A stretch of 64,000 nucleotides of DNA from the NCBI RefSeq assembly GCF_002272795.1, contig NZ_MLAT01000002.1:1-64000 (forward strand), read 5' to 3'. The translations under genes and the position numbers were made by a program. Numbering within the stretch: position 1 is the first letter of the stretch; each line of letters begins with the position of its first letter. Below, in pieces: positions 26,581-36,395 of this stretch. A model generated the notes under the pieces. That model saw only the letters and a list, made by a program, of their open reading frames with translations, was not told the origin of the DNA and ran no database searches. This DNA comes from Helicobacter sp. 13S00482-2 (GTDB lineage Bacteria; Campylobacterota; Campylobacteria; Campylobacterales; Helicobacteraceae).

Positions 26581-28065
26581 ATGGTAGAGGTTTTAAAAAA
26601 AATAACCCAAAAAAGGGATCTCAAGATTTCTAATTTGGGCTTTGGCTTTGGTCAGAATATCCCTGAAAAAAGAGAAGTTCCACTATGTCCTCCAAATTTT
26701 GATCCAAATATGCCTCTAATGATTGCAGAAATAAAACGATGTTCGCCTTCAGCAGGACAAATTGGAGAAATCACAAACCCTATCAAGTTGGCACAAACAT
26801 ACCTAAATAACGGTGCAAAAGTTATTTCTATTCTGACTGAAGAAGATTACTTTAACGGAACTCTAGCAGATCTTATATCGGTCAAAAATACCTTCAAAAA
26901 TGCCACTATCTTAAGAAAGGATTTCATTCAATATGCTGAGGAAATAAAAATATCATATCTAGCTGGAGCCGATATGATACTCATCATCATTGCGATGTTT
27001 ATGGGTGAAAAAACAAAAGAAGAAGAACTTCAAAAAATTTTATCTGAATGCAAAAGCTATTCCCTAACGCCACTTTTTGAAATACATAATCAAGAAGAAT
27101 GTGATTTTGCTCTCAAGTTAAATCCATCTATTTTGGGCATTAATTCTAGAAATTTGAACACTTTTGATATTGATAAAAATAAAGCATTGAATCTCAAAAC
27201 ATTCATTCCAGGCCATATCAAAACTATTTTTGAATCTGGTATAGATTCAAGTTTTGATGGGTATCTTGTTGGGAGTTTTGGATTTGATGGAATGCTTTGT
27301 GGGAGTTACTTAGTAAAAAATGAAGGTAAAAATCTTCCAAACCTCATCAAGGCTTATCAAAAAGGCAAGAAACAAAAAAGTTCCTTTTTCCCACAAATTT
27401 TTAAAAGTCTTTATGGCACCCCCTATCCTCTCATTAAAATTTGCGGTATTACAAACATTGATGATGCTATTGCTTGTGCAGAGGCTGGAGCAGATTTGAT
27501 TGGATTTATTATGGCGGATCAAAGCCCAAGATATCAAGATCAAAAATCTATCAAAGAAATATCAAAAGCTCTTAGCAGACTCTATCCTCAGATTTTAAAA
27601 GTAGGTGTTATTATGAATAAAAAAGATTCCCTTATCCGTGCAAAAGAGCTCTTTAAAGAAGGAATTTTAGATGGCTTACAACTTCATAGCTATGATTCTT
27701 CTAGTAATGAATTTGGTGGCTTTAATCTCAAAGAAGCTGATTTTAATTTCTATGTCTGCGTGAATTTTGAAAATATTTCAGATTATCCAGAAGAAACTAT
27801 TTCACCTTTTGTTTTGCTTGATTCCAAAACCACGCTTGGAGGCGGTAGCGGTAAGAGTATTTCACTAACTGAACTTCAAAAATTAAAAAATACAATCAAA
27901 AATTTATTTATTGCTGGAGGTATTGGGGAAGACAATATTCATGACATTCTAGCTTTAAAACCAAAAATGCTTGATATCAACTCAAAAATAGAATCCAGTA
28001 TAGGGAAAAAAGATATTAATAAACTAAAAAACATCATCAACACCATCAAATTAGCTTCTAAATAG
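26581..28065 (+). CDS. trpCF: Fused indole-3-glycerol-phosphate synthase / phosphoribosylanthranilate isomerase
   Basis: The 494-residue bifunctional enzyme covers steps 3 and 4 of tryptophan synthesis from anthranilate. Residues about 1-265 are the TrpC half (IAEIKRCSPSAGQI, LRKDFIQYAEEI, GINSRNL, ESGIDS). Residues about 280-494 are the TrpF half (LIKICGITNIDDAIACAEAGADLIGFI, LLDSKTTLGGGSGKS). AAAAGGATAAAATCGCA precedes the ATG. It starts an operon with trpB and trpA. No trpE, trpG or trpD is nearby. Confidence 0.95.
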   Translation: MVEVLKKITQKRDLKISNLGFGFGQNIPEKREVPLCPPNFDPNMPLMIAEIKRCSPSAGQIGEITNPIKLAQTYLNNGAKVISILTEEDYFNGTLADLISVKNTFKNATILRKDFIQYAEEIKISYLAGADMILIIIAMFMGEKTKEEELQKILSECKSYSLTPLFEIHNQEECDFALKLNPSILGINSRNLNTFDIDKNKALNLKTFIPGHIKTIFESGIDSSFDGYLVGSFGFDGMLCGSYLVKNEGKNLPNLIKAYQKGKKQKSSFFPQIFKSLYGTPYPLIKICGITNIDDAIACAEAGADLIGFIMADQSPRYQDQKSIKEISKALSRLYPQILKVGVIMNKKDSLIRAKELFKEGILDGLQLHSYDSSSNEFGGFNLKEADFNFYVCVNFENISDYPEETISPFVLLDSKTTLGGGSGKSISLTELQKLKNTIKNLFIAGGIGEDNIHDILALKPKMLDINSKIESSIGKKDINKLKNIINTIKLASK

Positions 28066-28073
28066 GAAAAACA

Positions 28074-29339
28074 ATGGAAAAAATACCCTTAAAATCTCAT
28101 CATAAGTTTTTTGGTCAAGCAAAAAATTTTGGCGGACAATACATCCCTGAGATATTGCGTCCTGCACTTCTTGATCTTGAAAATGCGTATAAAAAAATAT
28201 TTCCAAGCAAAACCTATCAAAGAGAACTCAAAGATTTATTAAAACATTTTGTGGGACGTCCTACCCCTCTAATATATGCAAAAAATGCTTCAAAAATTTT
28301 AGGAAATGAAATTTTTCTAAAGTTTGAAGGACTTGCCAACACAGGTGCACACAAAATAAATAACGCTGTCGGACAAGTTTTGTTAGCAAAAAAGATGGGG
28401 AAAAAAAAAGTCATCGCTGAAACAGGAGCTGGACAACACGGACTTGCTACTGCTGCAGCGGCTGCAAAGCTAGGTCTTAGCTGTGAAGTATATATGGGAG
28501 AAATTGATATTGCAAGACAAAGACCCAATGTTTTTAATATGGAACTTTTTGGAGCAAGGGTTATTAGCGTAACTTCAGGTACAAAAACACTCAAAGATGC
28601 CGTCAATGAAACCTTGAGAGTATGGAGCAAAGAAAGTTCAGAGACGTTTTATGTATTAGGAAGTGCATTGGGCCCTTATCCGTACCCCGACATTGTAAGA
28701 GATCTCCAAAGCATCATTGGAAAAGAAGTTAAAAAACAATGCAAAGATTATTTTGAAACTCTTCCTGATATTATGATAGCGTGTGTTGGAGGAGGAAGTA
28801 ATTCAATAGGGTTTTTTAGCGAGTTTGTAAATGATAAAAGTGTTCGTCTTGTTGGCGTGGAGGCTGGAGGCATTGGGAATCAGGTAGGTGAAAATGCCAC
28901 CCGAATGAGCAAAAATAGCAAAAAAGGCATAGCACAGGGTTATAAAAGTATTTTTTTACAAGATAACCAAGGCAATCTCTCCCCTACTCATTCTATCAGT
29001 GCAGGACTTGATTATGCAGGAATTGGCCCTCAATTAGCCTATCTAGGAACAATTGGCAGAATTGAATTTACCTCAGCACTTGATAGCAAGGTTATTGAAG
29101 CATTGAAATTTTTTGCCAAACACGAAGGCATTATTCCTGCTTTAGAATCATCTCACGCTCTAGCAGAAGTGATAAACATTTCCCAAAAAGTAAAAAACAA
29201 AAAAATCATCGCTAACATCTCTGGGAGAGGAGATAAAGATATATTTATCACAGCAAAAACTATCAACCCTAAAGATTGGGTAAAATTCCTAAAAGAAGAG
29301 ATTGCGAGAATGCAAGAATTAAGGATTGATTCAAAATGA
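28074..29339 (+). CDS. trpB: Tryptophan synthase beta subunit
   Basis: The 421-residue PLP enzyme condenses indole with serine. The Schiff-base Lys lies in GLANTGAHKINNAVGQVLLA (near residue 98). ETGAGQHGLATA, the phosphate-binding CVGGGSNSIGFF and the HSISAGLDYAGIGPQ segment are intact. It is of the standard TrpB1 type. It lies 8 bp after trpCF and overlaps trpA by 4 bases (ATGA). Confidence 0.97.
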   Translation: MEKIPLKSHHKFFGQAKNFGGQYIPEILRPALLDLENAYKKIFPSKTYQRELKDLLKHFVGRPTPLIYAKNASKILGNEIFLKFEGLANTGAHKINNAVGQVLLAKKMGKKKVIAETGAGQHGLATAAAAAKLGLSCEVYMGEIDIARQRPNVFNMELFGARVISVTSGTKTLKDAVNETLRVWSKESSETFYVLGSALGPYPYPDIVRDLQSIIGKEVKKQCKDYFETLPDIMIACVGGGSNSIGFFSEFVNDKSVRLVGVEAGGIGNQVGENATRMSKNSKKGIAQGYKSIFLQDNQGNLSPTHSISAGLDYAGIGPQLAYLGTIGRIEFTSALDSKVIEALKFFAKHEGIIPALESSHALAEVINISQKVKNKKIIANISGRGDKDIFITAKTINPKDWVKFLKEEIARMQELRIDSK

Positions 29340-30088
29340 AATATAAAAAAACAAATATATTGATGGGTCATATTATCGCAGGTTATCCAACTAAAGAAAT
29401 CAGCATTCAAGCAGGAATTGGGATATGTAAAGGTGGGGCAAAATACTTAGAAGTTCAGTTCCCTTTCTCTGATTCAAATGCTGATGGGCCAATCATTGAA
29501 AATGCTTCCCATCAGGCATTAGTCAATGGTTTTAATATTCAAGATGGATTTGAGATTATCAAAAATCTTAGGGTAAATACTTCTAGCAAAATATTAATCG
29601 TAGCCTATGCAAACACTATTTACGCCTACGGAATCGAAAAATTTGTCAAAAAAGCAAAACAGTGTGGAGCAGAAGGCCTTATTGTGCCCGATCTCCCATT
29701 TGAAGAAGATGAAGATTTAAGAAAAATTGCTAGCAATGAAGATTTTAAAGTGATTGAACTCATAGCACCTGGAATGAGTCCTAAGAGAATAAAAAAACTT
29801 TCAAGAACTTCAGATCCTTTTGTGTATGTGGTAGCAAGAACAGGAACCACTGGGAAAAAAACTCAAATCAATCAAGATTTATTTGAATGGATAGAGTTTG
29901 TAAAAGCTCATGCTCGCAAAAAAATAGCACTAGGCTTTGGTATTAATTCTAGCTCTCAAATTAAAGCACTTGAAGGAAAGGTTGATATTGTAGTGGTAGG
30001 AAGTTATTTTGTAGAAAAAATAACCTCAAATACACAAAATACACAGATTTCACTCCAAAAATACACATCAAATCTATTGTCTTTTTGA
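29336..30088 (+). CDS. trpA: Tryptophan synthase alpha subunit
   Basis: The 250-residue TIM barrel cleaves indole-3-glycerol phosphate to indole. The catalytic pair is present: Glu in YLEVQFPFSDSNADGP (the Glu49 equivalent) and the Asp of FSD (the Asp60 equivalent). The motif differs from the common ELGIPFSDPLADGP at two positions. A YVVARTGTTGK segment replaces the usual VSRAGVTG loop. It overlaps trpB and ends the operon. Confidence 0.93.
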   Translation: MKYKKTNILMGHIIAGYPTKEISIQAGIGICKGGAKYLEVQFPFSDSNADGPIIENASHQALVNGFNIQDGFEIIKNLRVNTSSKILIVAYANTIYAYGIEKFVKKAKQCGAEGLIVPDLPFEEDEDLRKIASNEDFKVIELIAPGMSPKRIKKLSRTSDPFVYVVARTGTTGKKTQINQDLFEWIEFVKAHARKKIALGFGINSSSQIKALEGKVDIVVVGSYFVEKITSNTQNTQISLQKYTSNLLSF

Positions 30089-30219
30089 TTTATTAGTTGC
30101 ATCTAACTGTAAGTAACAATAGGTATCACTTATGGAGGTTGTGAAAATTTTTTTATCTATATATTCACTATTTGGTGTTATATTTTAATTAAGATCGTGT
30201 GAAATTTCAAAGGAAAAAA

Positions 30220-31785
30220 ATGCAATACTTTAAAAATGCTAAAATATTTCAAGCAGAGGGAGAATTTTTCGAGGCAATGGCTATAGAGAATGGGAAAATT
30301 GCTTGGTTAGGAAAAAATGAGGATATAAAAGATAAAAATGCTTTTGATTTAGAAAACAACTTGGTTATTCCTACTTTTATTGATTCACACACCCATCCTA
30401 GTATGGTTGCAAAAAATATTGATAGGGTTCCCTGCCTACCACCACTTGTTAATTCCATAGCCGAAATGCTAGAAGCACTCAAAAAATCTCCTCAAAACAC
30501 TGGGAATGAAGACGACTGGTTGGAGGGATATGGCTGGGATGAAAATGTTTTTAGTGAAAACAGACTCCCTACCTGCAAAGATCTTGATAAAATTTCTACC
30601 ACTCAACCTATTATTGTTTATCATTCATCTTATCATTTAATTGTCTGCAATTCAAAGGCTATAGAAATAGCTGGTGTCAATAGAAATACTAAAGATACAC
30701 AGAAGGGCAAAATAGGCAGATTTGATAATGGCGAACCTAATGGGATTTTTTATGAAATGGAAGCTATTAACCTTATTGCAAATAAACAAAAACCTGATAG
30801 CTTTGAAGATATCATAAACCAAGTCCTAAAGTTAGGGAAAAAATACGATTCATTGGGAATAAGCGGTGTGGCTGATATGCTTTGTCTTTTTCACCCTTAT
30901 GATAGGATTGATATCTATCAAGAAGCCAAAAAAAGAGGGTTCAATCAAAAGGTTGTGCTTTATTATGAGTGGGGTGCGATTAAAAAGCTAGGCAAGAAGC
31001 CTTTAAAAAGAGAAGTGGGGGATATTTTTATTGGTGGTATCAAACTTTTTATGGATGGAAGCATTGCAGGAAGAACTGCCTTTATGAAAAAACCTTACCC
31101 TAACTGCGATGATGTAGGGATGAAAATGATGGATAAAGATGAATTGCTTGATGCGATTAGTTATGCTAGAGAAAATCACCTTCAAGTTTCCATTCACGTG
31201 ATGGGAGATGCCTCTATTGAGTTTATTGTTAATATCTGCAAAGATATAGAGCCCTGGCTCAAAGACACACCTAATATAAGACTTGAACACGCTTCAATTA
31301 TGTCTATTTCTATACTAAAAACAATGAAAGAAGCCAAAATGTCTTTTGGTATAGCTCCACAACCTATATTTCTTTTTTCTGAATATATGGCTTATAAAAA
31401 TAACTTATCCAATGATTTATTAACGATGGCATATGGAATGAAAACAGATGATGAATATATTCTCACCACACTTTCTAGCGACGCGCCTGCTACACTTTGG
31501 GTAGATCCTGAAAATCTCTACACAACATTAAGTGCAAGTGTGAATCGTATCAGCTCTACTGGCGAAGATATGAATAAAAAAGAAGCCATTAGTGTTTCAA
31601 AAGCTATTGATATGCTTTCAATCAATGGAGCGAAAATAATGGGTTTAAAAGACACAGGGAAACTAGAGGTTGGATATGAAGCAAGTTTTCAAATCCTTGA
31701 TAGAGATATCTTCAATATCCCCACTCAGGATCTAGCAAACATTCTCCCAAAAGAAGTGTATATCAAAGGAGAAAAAGTCTTTTGA
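30220..31785 (+). CDS. Amidohydrolase 3 family protein (YtcJ-like)
   Basis: The protein of about 521 residues is a metal-dependent hydrolase of the amidohydrolase superfamily. The metal-binding DSHTHPS is near residue 55. GGIKLFMDGSIAGRTA (carboxylated-Lys region), SIHVMGDASI, RLEHASIM and SSDAPATL supply the other ligands and the catalytic Asp. The start is the ATG at 30220 with AAAGG just before it, not the GTG 21 bases upstream. YtcJ-type enzymes hydrolyse assorted N-substituted amides; the substrate here is unknown. It is convergent with the aminotransferase gene. Confidence 0.85.
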   Translation: MQYFKNAKIFQAEGEFFEAMAIENGKIAWLGKNEDIKDKNAFDLENNLVIPTFIDSHTHPSMVAKNIDRVPCLPPLVNSIAEMLEALKKSPQNTGNEDDWLEGYGWDENVFSENRLPTCKDLDKISTTQPIIVYHSSYHLIVCNSKAIEIAGVNRNTKDTQKGKIGRFDNGEPNGIFYEMEAINLIANKQKPDSFEDIINQVLKLGKKYDSLGISGVADMLCLFHPYDRIDIYQEAKKRGFNQKVVLYYEWGAIKKLGKKPLKREVGDIFIGGIKLFMDGSIAGRTAFMKKPYPNCDDVGMKMMDKDELLDAISYARENHLQVSIHVMGDASIEFIVNICKDIEPWLKDTPNIRLEHASIMSISILKTMKEAKMSFGIAPQPIFLFSEYMAYKNNLSNDLLTMAYGMKTDDEYILTTLSSDAPATLWVDPENLYTTLSASVNRISSTGEDMNKKEAISVSKAIDMLSINGAKIMGLKDTGKLEVGYEASFQILDRDIFNIPTQDLANILPKEVYIKGEKVF

Positions 31786-31800
31786 TAAAAAATTTTTAAG

Positions 31801-33009
31801 CTAATTGAAGTTTTTCAAAAAAGCTCTGAGGTTCCTAGAGGCTTGTCTGATACGATTTTCATTCTCTATGAGTGCGATTCTCACGTAGCCTTCTCCGTGT
31901 TCGCCAAATCCAACCCCAGGACTAAGTGCGATCTTTGCTTCTTTTAATAGTCTTTTAGAAAATTCAAGACTGCCTAAATGCTCAACACAAGGGGGGATTT
32001 TTGCCCAAATAAACATACTTGCTTTTGGTTTATTTATTTCCCATCCAGCATCCTTGAAGCTTTTTATAAGAACTTCCATTCGCTTTTCATATTTTTTCTT
32101 GATTTCTTCTACGCAATCTTGATTACCATCTAATGCAATGGTGGCTGCTATTTGCATAGGAGTGTAGATACCATAATCAATCCAGCTTTTGATTTTTTGC
32201 AATGCTGTGATCATTTTAGTACTTCCCACTACAAAACCAATTCGCCACCCAGCCATATTGTAGCTTTTACTGAGTGTATAGGTCTCAACAGCAACATCTT
32301 TTGCTCCCTGCACCTGCATAATGCTAGGGGTTTCATACCCATCATAGCATAAATCAGCATAAGCAATATCGCTGATGATATAAAAACGCTCTTGCTTTGC
32401 CAAAGCAACTAAACGTTCATAAAAACTCTTATAAGCCACAACCGTGGTAGGATTATGAGGAAAATTCACAACTACAAACTTTGGTTTAGGCATTGCCTCT
32501 TTGAGTAATCTTGATACATTATCAAAAAAATGATCTTCATCAAGCTCCATTTTTTCATTCCACTTGATACCAAACCTAGCAACATTTGCACCATTAAGTA
32601 TGAAAGCATAATAATGGATAGGATAAGCAGGTTCAGCAACAATTGCATTATCACCGGGATTTGTAATTGCCTGTATCAAATGCACATAACCTTCTTTGCT
32701 TCCCATACTCACACAAACTTCATTGTTAGGATCAAGATCTACATTATATTTACGTTTATACCAGTTGCATATTCCTAAGCGTAATTTATAGATACCCTTA
32801 CTTGCAGAATAACCTTGATTTTTTGGCTTAGAAATGGCTTCGCATAATTTTTGTATAATATGCTCTGGAGTAGGTCCATCAGGATTTCCCATACTGAAAT
32901 CAATCACATCTTCATTGTGTTGTCGCATATCAAGCTTGATTTCATTGATAGCAGCAAACACATACTTTGGTAATCGCTTTATTTTTTCAAATTCTATCTC
33001 ATCAAACAT
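31801..33009 (-). CDS. PLP-dependent class I/II aminotransferase (AspB/AlaC-like)
   Basis: The 402-residue fold-type I aminotransferase has the Schiff-base Lys in TLSKSYNMAGWRIGF (near residue 238), the Asn-containing VNFPHNPTT and the C-terminal Arg in GYVRIALIEN. DFSMGNPDGPTPEHI at the N-terminus resembles the AlaA/AlaC and LL-diaminopimelate-aminotransferase-like group. H. pylori carries a homologue (HP0672, from memory) annotated aspB. Alanine, aspartate or succinyl-diaminopimelate as amino partners cannot be separated by eye. Confidence 0.85.
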   Translation of the reverse strand: MFDEIEFEKIKRLPKYVFAAINEIKLDMRQHNEDVIDFSMGNPDGPTPEHIIQKLCEAISKPKNQGYSASKGIYKLRLGICNWYKRKYNVDLDPNNEVCVSMGSKEGYVHLIQAITNPGDNAIVAEPAYPIHYYAFILNGANVARFGIKWNEKMELDEDHFFDNVSRLLKEAMPKPKFVVVNFPHNPTTVVAYKSFYERLVALAKQERFYIISDIAYADLCYDGYETPSIMQVQGAKDVAVETYTLSKSYNMAGWRIGFVVGSTKMITALQKIKSWIDYGIYTPMQIAATIALDGNQDCVEEIKKKYEKRMEVLIKSFKDAGWEINKPKASMFIWAKIPPCVEHLGSLEFSKRLLKEAKIALSPGVGFGEHGEGYVRIALIENENRIRQASRNLRAFLKNFN

Positions 33010-33017
33010 ATTTTTTC

Positions 33018-33842
33018 CTATTCTTTATCAAAATTCTGAAAATCCACTTTGATTCCATTTTTTATGATAGCGGGATTTTGGGCATCTGTCACCATAATAA
33101 AGCCGACTCCTTCCAATATCGTTAAGGTTATTTCTTTGGCTGTAGCACTTTGAGTTATGAGATTAATAATTTGTAAATTTTTATCATAAAGGACAATTCT
33201 TGGTCTCCAAGAATTGTTATTTGAAATAATAGTGATATTTCCTTTTCCCTTTACACTAAACCAGTATTCGCCACTCACTTCAGTTACTTCAAGAGTTTGA
33301 GGAGCTTGTATTTCTTTGGTATTGGCAAGTTTAGGATCTATAAGTTCAACATCATACTCCCAATCTGAAATAGAATTTCTCTTAATATCCAAAAAAATAT
33401 ATCCTCGTTTGGCTAATTCGTTGATGATGATAGAAGGATCCAATGCATGTTCAGTCGAAAAACTAAAAACTATCTTTGACATGCCTTTTTTATATTGTGC
33501 TTGTGATACTGCAAAATACGAATAACCCATGGAAGAAAGTGCACTATTAATACTTCTAGCTAAAAAAATTGGTGTCGTCTGTGAAGCAAATGTTATATTT
33601 AAATCGCCAGGTTGATTGAATTTTAATATCAATAACCCATTATCCTTGAGTGTGGTCACAACTTTTTTAATATCAAGTCTTCCATCTAAATAAAAACTGT
33701 CTCTATTTTCAAAAATCCTATTAATAAAATTTTTATTCACATTATAAGATTGGATTCCTATAAGATTCTGAACTTTTTCATCAAGCATATCTCCCCACAA
33801 GGTAAATAAAAACAGAAAAAAGCAGAAGAAAAACTTTCTCAT
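33018..33842 (-). CDS. Hypothetical periplasmic protein, partner of the RodZ-like gene
   Basis: The 274-residue protein has a signal peptide (about 1-17, FFFCFFLFLFTLWG) and a predicted periplasmic body with alternating beta-strand patterns. I recognise no motif. Its start touches the stop of the upstream gene (shared base at 33842), so the two are coupled and may work together at the envelope. The last residues are hydrophilic, so it is not an obvious barrel. Confidence 0.7.
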   Translation of the reverse strand: MRKFFFCFFLFLFTLWGDMLDEKVQNLIGIQSYNVNKNFINRIFENRDSFYLDGRLDIKKVVTTLKDNGLLILKFNQPGDLNITFASQTTPIFLARSINSALSSMGYSYFAVSQAQYKKGMSKIVFSFSTEHALDPSIIINELAKRGYIFLDIKRNSISDWEYDVELIDPKLANTKEIQAPQTLEVTEVSGEYWFSVKGKGNITIISNNNSWRPRIVLYDKNLQIINLITQSATAKEITLTILEGVGFIMVTDAQNPAIIKNGIKVDFQNFDKE

Positions 33843-34855
33843 TATTGTTCTTGAGTAGGCTCTTGAGCACTCAATTCCAAATATTTTGAATATTTAATCT
33901 GTTTGAGCCCATCTTTTGGAGTGTATAAAAATCTCAAGGGATAGGCCTTGTCATAATCCACTCTTTCAGCATTAGATTCTATGCTAAGCTCCCCGTGGCC
34001 AAAAGATATCAGCAAACTGTCATCTCCAGCTTTTATCAAATAATCATCTTGAATAATGGTTTGTTTTTTTTCTTTAGTGTTTAGATCTATCACCTCTAAC
34101 CAGAGGCTTTTTTTTGGAGTTACTAAAATCTCACGAGAACCAAGATTGCTTTGTTTGACTTCTTCAATAGCATTAACTTCCCTAGGAGAAACAACTTCCT
34201 CATCAGAAGGAGCAGGAACTAAATTATCAACCCTATTCATAGATTTGGAATCCATTTGGGGTTTAATTTCATTCATATGAGAAATTGGATTATTTTTAGA
34301 ATTTGCAGTAGCTTTATTATCTGAGAAAATCTGATTTTGATCTTTATTGTCAAATTCAAGGGGTTGATTATATTTGTCTATATTTTCTTCTTCAATACTA
34401 GTATTTTGAATGGGTCTATCTATGATCTGCGAATCAGAATAATGAAAAAGACTTTTATAAACAAAATATCCAGCCAAAACAACAACTATCAAACCAATTA
34501 AAATATAAAATCGCTTTTTTGAAGTGAGTTGTTTTTTTCTTTCTTCTATCAAGTCGTCTTTTTCCTTTTGAGTATCCAAATAAAGATTACTTGTGGAATT
34601 CTCAACACTTAAACTTCTTCCATCATCTTGGTTATCAAAATCTATAAAAAATCGCTCGTCATATTCTTTAAGCCAAGGACTCAAATCAACCTTATATTCA
34701 CGTTCAAGTATTTTTAAAAATCCAACTACACGCACCCTTTGAACATTAGAAAATCTTTTTTCTAGTATATCTTCTATCTTGTTCATAGAAATCTTTGTTG
34801 TTTTATTGATTTCTCTCACACCAATTTTCTTGAGTATATCTATTGCTTCATCCAT
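33842..34855 (-). CDS. RodZ-like single-pass membrane protein
   Basis: The 337-residue protein has a helical N-terminal region (about 1-70, possibly a helix-turn-helix), one transmembrane helix (about 120-140, FYILIGLIVVVLAGYFVY) and a charged Asn/Gln-rich linker. A C-terminal beta domain follows with KSLWLEVIDLNTKEK and an LLISFGHGELSIES pattern. This order and the LWLEV/GHG patterns resemble RodZ (HTH, TM, DUF4115), the MreB-linked shape factor. The similarity is of architecture only. It lies 1 base after the rlmB-like gene. Confidence 0.55.
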   Translation of the reverse strand: MDEAIDILKKIGVREINKTTKISMNKIEDILEKRFSNVQRVRVVGFLKILEREYKVDLSPWLKEYDERFFIDFDNQDDGRSLSVENSTSNLYLDTQKEKDDLIEERKKQLTSKKRFYILIGLIVVVLAGYFVYKSLFHYSDSQIIDRPIQNTSIEEENIDKYNQPLEFDNKDQNQIFSDNKATANSKNNPISHMNEIKPQMDSKSMNRVDNLVPAPSDEEVVSPREVNAIEEVKQSNLGSREILVTPKKSLWLEVIDLNTKEKKQTIIQDDYLIKAGDDSLLISFGHGELSIESNAERVDYDKAYPLRFLYTPKDGLKQIKYSKYLELSAQEPTQEQ

Positions 34856-34856
34856 T

Positions 34857-35534
34857 TCAAGACATCCTATTGATTAAAATTCCAGCTGCTACGCTTACAT
34901 TAAGTGAATTGAAACCACTTTTTATTTTGACTGACACTATTTTATCAAGTTTTGATAAAATTTTCCTATTCAATCCATCGCCTTCATTACCCAAAAATAA
35001 AGCCCACTTGCTTTTAACATTCACTTCTTGAATATTCTCACCCCTCATATCTGCTCCATAGCAAAAAAAATCTTCATTTTTTAACTCATTAATAATATCT
35101 AAAATATTTTTGGATATACAAAATGGAATATCCAGCATCGCACCCACACTTGAACGCAAAACGCCTTCATAAGAAATGCTTTCTGAAACTCCTAAAATAA
35201 TTCCATCTACCCCAAGACAATAGGCACTTCTAAAAATAGCACCTATATTTCCAACATCAGTAATACCACAAAGCACTAAAAGTTTATCAAATTTTTTGAT
35301 ATCTTTTAAAGGGGTTTGTGCGGGAGGAATAATCTTTGCCAAAAATCCCTGATGATTCCCTCCCTTTGCTAGGGATTGTGCTTTTTTATTATCCAAACGC
35401 AAGATCACCTGATTGTTTCTAGCTATCATAGAAAAAAGCTTGGGTTCAATGTCTTTAGAAAGATAGATCTCTTGAATTTTTTCACGATGATGCTCTAATA
35501 GATACATAATAACCTGTTTTCCATAAACGATCAT
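34857..35534 (-). CDS. rlmB: TrmH/SpoU-family 2'-O-ribose RNA methyltransferase (RlmB-like)
   Basis: The 225-residue SPOUT enzyme has the knotted SAM-binding motifs DVGNIGAIFRSAYCLG (motif 1), LFLGNEGDGL (motif 2) and SLNVSVAAGIL (motif 3). The N-terminus (VYGKQVIMYLLE) matches the RlmB-type substrate-binding domain. 23S rRNA G2251 is the E. coli target, but tRNA cannot be excluded. The start overlaps the rsmI stop by 4 bases. Confidence 0.85.
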   Translation of the reverse strand: MIVYGKQVIMYLLEHHREKIQEIYLSKDIEPKLFSMIARNNQVILRLDNKKAQSLAKGGNHQGFLAKIIPPAQTPLKDIKKFDKLLVLCGITDVGNIGAIFRSAYCLGVDGIILGVSESISYEGVLRSSVGAMLDIPFCISKNILDIINELKNEDFFCYGADMRGENIQEVNVKSKWALFLGNEGDGLNRKILSKLDKIVSVKIKSGFNSLNVSVAAGILINRMS

Positions 35535-36391
35535 TTAGATTGTCCTTCTTTGCAGATTTCTTCATAAATAGTTTTAATATCTTTATTTTCAAGCTTAGCA
35601 AGAATTTTAGCTTTTATCTTAGGTGGCATATCCATTTGTACTACTTGGGTCAAACTCAATGAAGGCTCTAACACTTTTTCTACACTCATCACTAAAGCCC
35701 ACTCACCACTTATATTAGATTTTTTTATTTGTTCTAGCACATCTATTGTCTTTCCATGGAAAAATTTTTGATGCACTTTGGTCATTTCCTTAATAGCAAA
35801 TAAATCAGCATCTGGGTACAAAGAAGCAATATCCTCCAAAGACTTCAAAATCCGATGTGGGCTCTCATACATAACAATCACAATATCTTGATCTAGAGTA
35901 GAAATACCTTTTATAATGTTACTGATATGATCTTTTCTGTCTTTTTGTTTGTGTGGCAAAAAACCCGTGAATAAAAACCCATCAGAATGTATGCCAGAGA
36001 AACAATAAGCATTCACGCCTGCACTAGCTCCAGGCAAAACATCATAGGGAATATTATTATTGATTGCATATGCAACCAGACTCACCCCAGGATCACTCAC
36101 ACAAGGCATTCCCGCATCACTCATAAAAACAACATTTTTTTCAAAAAAACTTTTATCAACAGAGGCTAAAAATTCTTTTTCATTATGGGAGTGAAACGAA
36201 ATAAACTGTTTGGTATCAAAAATTGTAGGAAAATTATCCTGAACAAGGGGATTTTTTTCAAGAAGAGAAATAAGTTTCTTGCTAACCCTAATATCCTCAC
36301 ACATCAGTACATCTGAATCTGCTAAAACCTTCAAAGCACGAAGAGTAATATCAGCCAAATTGCCTATAGGCGTGGGCAAAAGGGTTAGCAC
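35531..36391 (-). CDS. rsmI: 16S rRNA (cytidine-1402 2'-O)-methyltransferase
   Basis: The 286-residue tetrapyrrole-methylase-fold enzyme begins with LTLLPTPIGNLADITLRAL, the RsmI signature. It contains SDAGMPCVSDPG and PGASAGVNAYCFSG. It modifies the ribosomal P site together with RsmH. It lies 4 bp after rpmE and overlaps rlmB, so the three form an operon. Confidence 0.95.
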   Translation of the reverse strand: MLTLLPTPIGNLADITLRALKVLADSDVLMCEDIRVSKKLISLLEKNPLVQDNFPTIFDTKQFISFHSHNEKEFLASVDKSFFEKNVVFMSDAGMPCVSDPGVSLVAYAINNNIPYDVLPGASAGVNAYCFSGIHSDGFLFTGFLPHKQKDRKDHISNIIKGISTLDQDIVIVMYESPHRILKSLEDIASLYPDADLFAIKEMTKVHQKFFHGKTIDVLEQIKKSNISGEWALVMSVEKVLEPSLSLTQVVQMDMPPKIKAKILAKLENKDIKTIYEEICKEGQSK

Positions 36392-36395
36392 AAAA

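Noticed and set aside
30132-30188. A possible 18-codon leader peptide before the amidohydrolase gene
   Set aside because: It has GGAGG inside rather than before its start, no Trp or other control codons and no attenuator hairpin, so chance is more likely.
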